Source: JAJZQD01 sp021847735 (GTDB taxonomy: Bacteria > Bacillota > Thermincolia > Thermincolales > UBA2595). Taken from it: DNA of 18,252 bases. Positions within the stretch are counted from its first letter, which is position 1, and each line of letters opens with the position of its first letter. Below, in pieces: positions 12,920 to 18,252 of this stretch. The DNA lies in contig DAHVYW010000103.1 of the NCBI GenBank assembly GCA_027324025.1, forward strand, positions 1-18,252, written 5' to 3'. The position numbers were made by a program, and so were the translations under genes. A model generated the notes under the pieces. It was given only the letters and a program-made list of their open reading frames with translations. It was not told the DNA's origin and did no database searches.

Positions 12920-14776
12920 ATGAAGATGACTTTAGGCAAAAAGCTGTTGGCCGGTTTTTTGTTTGTGGCGATTCTGTTGCTTGTGGTAGCTTATTTTGGA
13001 ATTACAACAGTTAACACAGTGGAACAAGATTATAACGAAATTGTTAAAATCAACGCACCTGTCGAAACGTTGGTCTGGGAGATAAGGTCTGACCAGATGG
13101 AGAAAGTTGCGTCTGTTCGCGGTTTTATGATGTATAAAGACCCCCAGTATCTTACGACATTTGAACAGATAAACAGCGACCAGGATAAGAACATTGAAGA
13201 CGTGAGCAAATTGTTAACAACGGAGAAATCAAAACAATTCTTGACCAAGTTGAAAGATATTGATGTCAAATATGATGAAAAGGCGAGTCAAATATTTAAC
13301 CTTGTGAAGGCAGGCAAGGAGAATGAAGCGATGGAAGTTGCCACCACCGCCAGGCAAATGGTAAACGATTTCAAGGCAGTCACCAAAGAATGGGAGGATT
13401 TGGAGTCACAGACCAACGACGGGATTATTAAAACGGCTGAATCTACTGCCTCGCAGAGCAAATCAATTGCCTATACTGTTTCCGCAGTCGCCCTGGCCGT
13501 TAGTATTCTGCTTGGTATATTCCTAAGTAGGGCCATATCGAAGCCAGTCAATGCACTGGCCAATGCTGCAGGTGAAGTGTCAAAGGGTAACCTTGCCGTG
13601 GAAATCCCTAAAGTGAAAACAAGGGATGAAATAAAAGACTTGGCCAACGCCTTCGAAATAATGGTTAAAAACCTAAGAGACTTGCTCCTTGGCATCACTA
13701 GCGCTTCCCAATCAGTGGCGGCAACCAGTGAAGAATTGTCTTCTAACGGGGAAGAGGCCACCAAGGCGACCCAACAAGTGGCCAAAGCCATTGAACAGAT
13801 AGCCATAGGCTCAGGGGAACAGGCCAAAAGTATTACTGACACTGTAAAAACCGTTGAGCAGGTGGCTATGGCAATTGAGCAAATCGCCGCCGGTGCCGGG
13901 GAGCAAAGCAAAAACGTTGTCAGTACTACCGATATGGTCAACGATATGGTCAATAAGGTAGATGCAATGGCATCAGGTATGGAGACAGTCAAACAGGTAG
14001 CCGAACAAAACGGGATAGTCGCCGCTGATGGCGGTAAAGCCGTGGAAAAAACGGTAAACGGCATGGTCAAGGTAAAAGAAGCAGTATTTGAAACAGCCCA
14101 AAGAATCCAGGAGTTAGGCGAACAGTCCCAGAAAATCGGTGAAATCATTCAGGTTATCGATGATATCGCTGAACAGACGAACCTGCTGGCCTTAAATGCG
14201 GCCATCGAGGCCGCCAGAGCCGGGGAACACGGCAAAGGTTTTGCGGTTGTGGCCGACGAGGTGCGCAAGCTGGCTGAGAGGTCAGGCAAAGCCACCAAGG
14301 AAATAGCAGAACTGATTACAGATATTCAGCGCGGGACAAAGGTCGCGGTTGAATCGATGCAGGTAGGCACAAAAGAAGTGGAAGCAGGAGTAAACCTCGC
14401 CAAGGAAGCCGGAGAGTCCCTGAATGAAATAGTTACAGGTGTAAAGACAGCCGGTGACAATGTCCATAAAATCATGGACATCATCGGCGAGATTTTGGAC
14501 GGCAGCCAGGAAGTTTCCAAGGCAGTCAACAATGTAGCCGCCATCACTGAGGAAAACTCGGCGGCTACGCAGGAGATGTCCGCATCGGCCGAGCAGGTCA
14601 ATTCTGCAATGCAGAACATTGCTTCCATTTCTGAAGAGAGCGCGGCCGCAGCTGAGGAAGTGTCAGCTTCTACGGAGGAACTTACCGCTTCAATTGAAGA
14701 GATATCGGCTTCTTCGGAACAGCTGGCTAAAATGGCTCAGGACCTGCAGGGCATGGTTGCCCGGTTCAGGCTTTAG
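12920..14776 (+). CDS. Methyl-accepting chemotaxis protein
   Basis: A 618-residue transmembrane chemoreceptor. A first membrane helix (about 9-29) is followed by an external helical sensor domain (about 30-185) of the four-helix-bundle type, then a second helix (about 186-206), HAMP (about 207-260) and a long cytoplasmic coiled coil. The hairpin tip is unmistakable: EIIQVIDDIAEQTNLLALNA, then AIEAARAGEHGKGFAVVADEVRKLA. Glu/Gln/Ala/Ser-rich heptads on both arms supply likely methylation sites. There is no C-terminal CheR-binding pentapeptide; it ends in VARFRL. It would signal through CheW to a CheA encoded elsewhere. The ATG at 12920 follows GGGGGAA. Its neighbours place it under sigma-54 control by the adjacent regulator, and cheW follows after 12 bp. 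Confidence 0.95.
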   Translation: MKMTLGKKLLAGFLFVAILLLVVAYFGITTVNTVEQDYNEIVKINAPVETLVWEIRSDQMEKVASVRGFMMYKDPQYLTTFEQINSDQDKNIEDVSKLLTTEKSKQFLTKLKDIDVKYDEKASQIFNLVKAGKENEAMEVATTARQMVNDFKAVTKEWEDLESQTNDGIIKTAESTASQSKSIAYTVSAVALAVSILLGIFLSRAISKPVNALANAAGEVSKGNLAVEIPKVKTRDEIKDLANAFEIMVKNLRDLLLGITSASQSVAATSEELSSNGEEATKATQQVAKAIEQIAIGSGEQAKSITDTVKTVEQVAMAIEQIAAGAGEQSKNVVSTTDMVNDMVNKVDAMASGMETVKQVAEQNGIVAADGGKAVEKTVNGMVKVKEAVFETAQRIQELGEQSQKIGEIIQVIDDIAEQTNLLALNAAIEAARAGEHGKGFAVVADEVRKLAERSGKATKEIAELITDIQRGTKVAVESMQVGTKEVEAGVNLAKEAGESLNEIVTGVKTAGDNVHKIMDIIGEILDGSQEVSKAVNNVAAITEENSAATQEMSASAEQVNSAMQNIASISEESAAAAEEVSASTEELTASIEEISASSEQLAKMAQDLQGMVARFRL

Positions 14777-14788
14777 GAGGTGAAAGTG

Positions 14789-15247
14789 ATGGAAGCAAAT
14801 ATCCTTGACGAGAAACAATACGTTGTGTTTAAACTGGGGGCGGAGGTTTTTGGGCTGGATATCAACAAGGTCAGGGAAATCATTACTTACCAGGAAACAA
14901 CCAAAATACCGGGAACCGGCCAACTGATAGAAGGGATTATCAACTTGCGCGGTATAATAATTCCCATCTTTAGCCTTAGGAAAAAGTTCGGGTTTTCAGA
15001 GACCGAAAAAACCGGGAAAGCCAGAATTGTAGTTGTCGAAGCCCATGACAGCACGGTAGGCATAGTGGTGGACGGTGTTTCCGAAGTGTTAATGATATCC
15101 GGTGCCGTAATGGAAAAACCGTCTTCCGTCATCTCATCGGGAGTTGATGTCAACTATATTGAAGGGATCGCAAAAATGGAGGGCAACTTAATTATAGTAC
15201 TCGATTTGGAGAAGGTCATTAACCCCCAAATAGCCAGGGCAGTGTAA
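14789..15247 (+). CDS. cheW: CheW chemotaxis coupling protein
   Basis: A 152-residue CheW-like protein, standard length. It has QYVVFKLGAEVFGLDINKVREII at the N-terminus, the signature IIEGIINLRGIIIPIFSLR-type segment around residues 48-67, and GIVVDGVSEVL further on. It links the receptor tip to CheA. The start is ATG 14789, eight bases after AGGAGG, which overlaps the MCP stop codon (14774-14776); GTG at 14780 lies inside that ribosome binding site and is not credible. It is tightly coupled to the MCP gene. No CheA, CheR, CheB or CheY gene is present, so this pair either joins a core array encoded elsewhere or specialises it for one input. Confidence 0.93.
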   Translation: MEANILDEKQYVVFKLGAEVFGLDINKVREIITYQETTKIPGTGQLIEGIINLRGIIIPIFSLRKKFGFSETEKTGKARIVVVEAHDSTVGIVVDGVSEVLMISGAVMEKPSSVISSGVDVNYIEGIAKMEGNLIIVLDLEKVINPQIARAV

Positions 15248-15317
15248 AAATTGGTCTCGCCGAATGAGGCTGCTCTGGAAAGCAGGAGATTTCGGGTTTA
15301 CATGGAATATTTAAATA

Positions 15318-15374
15318 TCAAAAGGCGATGGGGCTCGCCGTAACCGCCGTTTTTTCGGCTGATAGCTCCTACCA
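15318..15374 (+). ncRNA. Fluoride riboswitch (crcB motif)
   Basis: The conserved fluoride aptamer is readable: stem GGCGA (15324-15328) with TCGCC (15335-15339), then TAACCGCCG, a T-loop, CGGC, TGATAGCTCCTACC. The loop GGGGCT (15330-15335) can form the family's pseudoknot with AGCTCC (15364-15369), one G-T included. These features match the crcB RNA, which binds fluoride with three magnesium ions. It sits directly before a terminator and two fluoride channel genes, as expected. Confidence 0.93.
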
Positions 15375-15400
15375 GGTCCCTGGTAGGAGTTTTTGTTTTT
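15366..15400 (+). terminator. Expression-platform terminator of the fluoride riboswitch
   Basis: CTCCTACCAG (15366-15375) pairs perfectly with CTGGTAGGAG (15380-15389) around GTCC, followed by TTTTTGTTTTT. The 5' arm overlaps the aptamer's pseudoknot strand (AGCTCC, 15364-15369), so fluoride binding and terminator folding exclude each other. Fluoride should therefore switch the operon on by antitermination. Confidence 0.92.
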
Positions 15401-15480
15401 ACTTCAGAAAGCATATCTTTTTCACATTAATGGAAAAGGCTAAGGTATATACAACAAGTTTTCAAAGGCGGGTGGTTTGG

Positions 15481-15912
15481 TTGGACTATTTGGCTGTCGG
15501 CATTGCCGGTTTTCTTGGCGCTGTTACCAGGGCTGTTCTCAGCAAACTGATAAAGGCCGGGTTTGTCTATCCGTTTCCGGTAAATACCCTGATTATCAAT
15601 TTAACAGGCTGCCTAATATTAAGTTTTTCCATGAACCTCACCCTACAGAGACTGGAGATAAACCCCAGGCTGCGGCTTGCTTTTGGCACCGGGTTTTTGG
15701 GGGCATATACCACTTTTTCCACCTTCACTGTGGAAACCGTAAACCTTATGAGAAACAACCTGGGCCTGCTTTCAGGCCTATACGTAATATCTACTGCCTG
15801 TGGTTGCGTTCTGTTCGCATGGATTGGGGCTGTTCTAAGCAGATTAATTACCGGGCGGCCCGGCGGTTTGGAAAAAACTGTTGAAAACAGTTGTGACGGG
15901 CCTTCCGAATAA
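15481..15912 (+). CDS. crcB: Fluoride channel CrcB/Fluc, subunit 1
   Basis: A 143-residue membrane protein with four hydrophobic helices. Family motifs are GIAGFLGAVTR at the N-terminus, NLTGCLIL (the conserved Asn-x-x-Gly) and GTGFLGAYTTFSTFTVET, with the Phe and Thr/Ser residues that line the fluoride pore. It exports fluoride through a dual-topology dimer; organisms with two adjacent genes usually make a heterodimer. I chose TTG 15481, which has GGTGG five bases upstream and gives the usual MDYLAVGIAGFLGA start. ATG 15430 in the same frame lacks a ribosome binding site, and the longest possible frame (from 15328) begins inside the riboswitch. A charged C-terminal tail of about 20 residues is longer than usual. 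The second subunit gene follows after 18 bp. Confidence 0.9.
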   Translation: MDYLAVGIAGFLGAVTRAVLSKLIKAGFVYPFPVNTLIINLTGCLILSFSMNLTLQRLEINPRLRLAFGTGFLGAYTTFSTFTVETVNLMRNNLGLLSGLYVISTACGCVLFAWIGAVLSRLITGRPGGLEKTVENSCDGPSE

Positions 15913-15930
15913 GATGTAGGGGGAAGAAAG

Positions 15931-16302
15931 ATGGAGTATATTTATGTGGGCATTGGGGGTATCCTGGGTGCTCTGTCAAGATACGGTCTAAGCAAATGGG
16001 TGGGTCAAAGATGGCGCGGGAATTTCCCGCTGGCAACCTTTTGCATAAATATAACCGGTTCGTTTATACTTGGATTACTATATGTCCTGTTTTCCAGGGC
16101 GGGTGAAGGTGCCTTTCCCCTAAGGAATCTTACGACAACAGGATTTTTGGGGGCTTATACAACCTATTCGACCTTTAGTTTTGAAATTATCAATTTGTTG
16201 GAAGACGGGGAAAGGGCCTCCGCTGCTCTGTATTTTCTGGCCAGTATCGTTATCGGACTGTTATCGGCATACGCTGGAATTAGTTTAGCCGAACGCCTGT
16301 AA
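15931..16302 (+). CDS. crcB: Fluoride channel CrcB/Fluc, subunit 2
   Basis: A 123-residue protein of standard CrcB length with four membrane helices. It begins YVGIGGILGALSRYGLSKWV and includes NITGSFILGL and TTGFLGAYTTYSTFSFEIINLL. It is clearly related to the preceding gene but diverged, as is typical for the paired subunits of Gram-positive bacteria. The start ATG has AGGGGGAAG upstream. It lies 18 bp after subunit 1 and 12 bp before the DUF190 gene, so it belongs to the riboswitch-controlled operon. Confidence 0.94.
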   Translation: MEYIYVGIGGILGALSRYGLSKWVGQRWRGNFPLATFCINITGSFILGLLYVLFSRAGEGAFPLRNLTTTGFLGAYTTYSTFSFEIINLLEDGERASAALYFLASIVIGLLSAYAGISLAERL

Positions 16303-16314
16303 GGAGGAATAGCT

Positions 16315-16659
16315 ATGAATATCACCGGAAGAGGCAAAATGTTAAAAATTTATCTGGGGGAAACCGAAAAGTGGCATGGAAAAACCCTATACCACCAGGT
16401 TGTCATGAAATTGAGGGAAGAGGGCCTGGCCTGGGCCACTGTTTACCGCGGGATACTTGGGTACGGTGCCGATAAGGTCATTCATTCCGCCAAAATACTG
16501 GATTTGTCCGCGGATCTGCCAATGGTCATTGATGTAATCGACTCTGAAGAAAATATTATGAAGGTGCTGCCGGTTATCCGGGAAATGGTGCCCCGGGGGT
16601 TAATTATTGTTGTTGATATTGACATTGTCCAATATGGTCCTTACGGGACAGGCAGCTAG
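16315..16659 (+). CDS. DUF190 family protein of the fluoride operon
   Basis: A 114-residue soluble protein. The pattern LKIYLGETEKWHGKTLYHQVVMKLREEGLAWATVYRGILGYG, with its aromatic and Gly positions (residues about 10-51), then SADLPMVIDVIDSEENI and a final beta strand, matches DUF190. From memory, members have a PII-like ferredoxin fold and are often found beside crcB, which suggests a regulatory or nucleotide/ligand-sensing role for the channel; the function is not established. It has a strong AAGGAGGAAT ribosome binding site before ATG 16315. Met at 16339 (KMLKIYLGE) is an in-frame alternative nearer the conserved core but lacks a clear ribosome binding site. No convincing terminator follows it. 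Confidence 0.88.
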   Translation: MNITGRGKMLKIYLGETEKWHGKTLYHQVVMKLREEGLAWATVYRGILGYGADKVIHSAKILDLSADLPMVIDVIDSEENIMKVLPVIREMVPRGLIIVVDIDIVQYGPYGTGS

Positions 16660-16820
16660 AATAAAAAGCTCCTAATTGAAACAACTACCACCACAAACGA
16701 AGGGAATGTCGGTACCCGGATTACCTGGACCAGATCAGTGACATAATCCGGCGGATTGGCCCCGGAACTAAGGGCGGACCCTAAATTTTGTACCAATATT
16801 GTTAAAAAAGTGGGACTGTC

Positions 16821-17049
16821 CAAAAAGGGGCAGTTCTTTGCTTTCGGGCCTGGGGAAATGGCAGGTATATCCCTGCGACTGAGCAACAACTTAGCCGGCA
16901 AACCACTCCCGCTGCGCGGATCTACCCGCAGGGCACAACGCGGCTCTAAGCGCTTAAGCGCAAAGAGCCACGACGGTGGTTGGCGGACGTCAGCCTCAGT
17001 CTTCGGGACACACCTGCCATTTCCCCTATACTTAAGTAAGACTGCCTCT
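16821..17049. repeat. Structured intergenic element with terminal inverted repeats, upstream of whiA
   Basis: GGGGAAATGGCAGGT (16852-16866) is the exact reverse complement of ACCTGCCATTTCCCC (17012-17026). Similarity between the two arms extends imperfectly on both sides: GGGGCAGTTCTT against AGGCAGTCTTA outward, ACTGAG in both inward, and CCGGCAAACCAC against CCGCCAACCAC. Inside are CTGCGCGG with CCCGCAG (16912-16931) and a near-perfect palindrome at 16942-16969. It has no credible coding content, although a reading frame runs through it into whiA. Its right end recurs at 3995-4038. It could be a MITE-like mobile element or a structured RNA. In the 160 bp between the DUF190 stop and the element I see nothing I can name. 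Confidence 0.65.
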
Positions 17050-17117
17050 ATTGAGACAATTGAAGAAAAGGACAAGGTGGAATACAAGCCGCACATTCTG
17101 TTCCGGACGGTCAAAAC

Positions 17118-17127
17118 ATGCTATAAT
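17118..17127 (+). promoter_or_regulatory. Extended -10 promoter of whiA
   Basis: TGC followed by a perfect TATAAT (17122-17127) forms an extended -10 element 30 bp before the whiA start. No good -35 hexamer sits 16-18 bp upstream, which extended -10 promoters tolerate. It would let whiA be transcribed independently of the genes that now lie between it and yvcK. Confidence 0.6.
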
Positions 17128-17157
17128 GTATTCAATATCAGTAAAGGAGAGTCAGGG

Positions 17158-18102
17158 ATGTCCTTCTCCGTTAACACCAAAAATGAATTGGCCAGGATTA
17201 TGGCTGCCAAACCTTGCTGCCAGATGGCGGAGCTTGCCGCTATGGTCAAAATGGACGGGCTTATCCAAATCAGCCATAGTCAGATGTCGTTACATCTCTT
17301 AACGGAAAGCGCTGCTGTAGCCCGGAAGGTGTTTACCTATTTGAAGAACCTTTTTGGAGTACATACTGATATTTTAATGAAAAAGAAGGCCCGGCTAAAA
17401 AAGAACAATGTCTACCTCGTCAGGATGCTGCCCCAACCCGAAGTCGCCCGGGTGCTTAGCTCGGTGGGAATGATTGATGAACAGGGGCAGCTACCGGATA
17501 TTATTAAACCTGAGTTGATTAAGAAAGACTGCTGCCGCAGGTCCTACCTGCGCGGTGTTTTTCTGGGGGGCGGCTCTGTTAGCGACCCGGAAGGCGACTA
17601 CCACCTGGAAATTCTGGTTAATGATGAAAACTTCAGCCTGGCCTTGTGCCAATTGATGAAACGGTATGGCCTGACAGCTAAAATAAACAAGCGGAAAAAC
17701 TGGGATGTGGTTTACCTAAAAGGCAGTGAAGAGATTGTCAAACTGCTCAATCTAATGGGGGCTCACGGCGCTCTGCTTAATTTCGAGAATGCCAGGATAT
17801 ACAAAGACGTAAGGAATTCGGTCAACCGCCTCGTCAACTGTGAAACGGCTAACCTTAACAAGACAGTTAACGCGGCCGTAGAGCAGATAAAAGACATTAA
17901 ACTCATTGAGGAAGCCATTGGCCTCTTCAAACTTCCCGTCAACCTTCGAGAAGTTGCCGAACTTCGGCTGAAGTATCCCGATACCTGTTTGAAAGAACTT
18001 GGGGAAATGCTAGTGCCCAGAATCGGTAAATCGGGGGTCAACCACAGGATTCGGAGGATCCAGAGAATAGCGCAAAAGATAAGGGAAAGCAAGAAAAATT
18101 AA
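17158..18102 (+). CDS. whiA: DNA-binding protein WhiA
   Basis: A 314-residue protein of standard WhiA length. The N-terminal segment begins MSFSVNTKNELARI and contains CCQMAELAAMVKMDG; the LAGLIDADG-like core follows with RRSYLRGVFLGGGSVSDPEGDYHLEI; and the C-terminal helix-turn-helix includes NCETANLNKTVNAAVEQI and LREVAELRLKYPDTCLKELGEML. WhiA is a sporulation regulator in actinomycetes and affects cell division and chromosome segregation in Bacillus. The start is ATG 17158 behind AAAGGAG. The frame is open upstream to 16756, but that part runs through the repeat element and the promoter and is not coding. In most Firmicutes this gene follows yvcK directly; here it is about 9.3 kb away. Confidence 0.95.
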   Translation: MSFSVNTKNELARIMAAKPCCQMAELAAMVKMDGLIQISHSQMSLHLLTESAAVARKVFTYLKNLFGVHTDILMKKKARLKKNNVYLVRMLPQPEVARVLSSVGMIDEQGQLPDIIKPELIKKDCCRRSYLRGVFLGGGSVSDPEGDYHLEILVNDENFSLALCQLMKRYGLTAKINKRKNWDVVYLKGSEEIVKLLNLMGAHGALLNFENARIYKDVRNSVNRLVNCETANLNKTVNAAVEQIKDIKLIEEAIGLFKLPVNLREVAELRLKYPDTCLKELGEMLVPRIGKSGVNHRIRRIQRIAQKIRESKKN

Positions 18103-18112
18103 GGGGTTCATA

Positions 18113-18175
18113 GTGACGTACTCCCACCACCTACGCTAACGCTTAGAGGTTGGGGGCTTCTTGGGACGTACCGAC
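18113..18175 (-). mobile_element. Putative right end of an IS200/IS605-type (tnpB) element
   Basis: CTCCCACCACCTA (18121-18133) and TTAGAGGTTGGGGG (18143-18156) form an imperfect hairpin, followed by CTTCTTGGGACGTACC. GACGTAC occurs on both sides (18115-18121 and 18165-18171). Read on the minus strand, CAAGAAGCCCCC plus this hairpin resembles the 3' end seen after tnpB genes, where the guide (omega) RNA scaffold and right end overlap. It begins about 11 bp after whiA. The body would lie beyond the right edge, so this is recognition by pattern only. Confidence 0.5.
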
Positions 18176-18252
18176 TAATGTCGATATAATTACCAAGCTA
18201 TCCCCGTTCGCCCAACGGTTCTTTATATGGTGTATTAGGCTATCCCGAGCAT
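18143..18252 (-). pseudogene. Possible C-terminal tail of a TnpB-like protein (partial)
   Basis: On the minus strand a frame is open from the window edge and ends at TAA (18143-18145), giving 35 residues that finish VGTSQEAPNL. A QEAP-type ending encoded by the conserved right-end sequence is what I recall for many tnpB genes. The residues before it do not show the expected DRD or zinc-finger motifs, so it may be frame-shifted, decayed or only chance. The window is too short to decide. Confidence 0.3.

Noticed and set aside
13471..14148. 225-residue open frame on the minus strand opposite the MCP gene
   Set aside because: It is a shadow of the repetitive, Ala/Glu-rich MCP coding sequence; its composition (Ala, Thr and Ser runs) is an artefact and it has no ribosome binding site.
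15328..15480. Longer start for the first crcB gene
   Set aside because: It begins inside the fluoride riboswitch aptamer and reads through the terminator, so it cannot be the normal start.
16660..16790. Possible gene remnant after DUF190 (a short frame reading like YPDYLDQISDIIRRIG)
   Set aside because: It is too short, interrupted by stops, lacks a start or ribosome binding site, and matches no family I recognise.
16756..17157. N-terminal extension of the whiA frame
   Set aside because: It crosses the inverted-repeat element and the TATAAT promoter; WhiA proteins start at the equivalent of 17158, where a good ribosome binding site exists.

Overview
The window looks like chromosomal DNA of a low-to-mid-GC Gram-positive anaerobe, probably a spore-forming Peptococcaceae-type clostridium. 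This rests on the RapZ, YvcK and WhiA homologues, purine-rich Shine-Dalgarno sites, a Firmicutes-style fluoride riboswitch with a rho-independent terminator, and a sigma-54 enhancer-binding protein beside a chemoreceptor. The genus-level assignment is inference. All clear protein-coding genes lie on the + strand, apart from a fragment at the far right.

Region 1 (1-3909) is a sugar cluster: the C-terminal part of a glycogen-debranching-type glucosidase, a bifunctional phosphoglucose/phosphomannose isomerase, a PHP-domain hydrolase and an ROK glucokinase. Together they would release glucose from stored glucan, phosphorylate it and feed fructose-6-P to glycolysis. A hairpin follows the cluster. 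The next intergenic stretch carries a copy of a repeat end, an inverted repeat around promoter-like sequence, and the start of a small membrane-anchored protein of unknown function.

Region 2 (4783-7802) holds a second PHP hydrolase, whose ribosome binding site is the 3' arm of a terminator hairpin, then rapZ and yvcK. In most Firmicutes whiA comes directly after yvcK. Here whiA lies at 17158-18102, behind about 9.3 kb of other genes, and a structured repeat sits at each junction.

Region 3 (7803-15247) is a signalling island: a membrane sensor kinase with four PAS domains, an NtrC-type sigma-54 activator, a chemoreceptor and a CheW. A full-consensus -24/-12 sigma-54 promoter lies before the chemoreceptor gene, with a dyad about 105 bp upstream that could be the activator's enhancer. 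The local genes thus suggest a closed circuit: kinase, activator, sigma-54 promoter, MCP-CheW.

Region 4 (15318-16659) is a fluoride-resistance operon: a fluoride riboswitch with a terminator platform, two CrcB/Fluc genes and a DUF190 gene.

Region 5 (16660-18252) holds a palindrome-rich element with terminal inverted repeats, an extended -10 promoter, whiA, and at the edge a sequence like the right end of an IS200/IS605 (tnpB) element. No tRNA, rRNA or CRISPR array was seen. All assignments come from reading the sequence; no database search was run.
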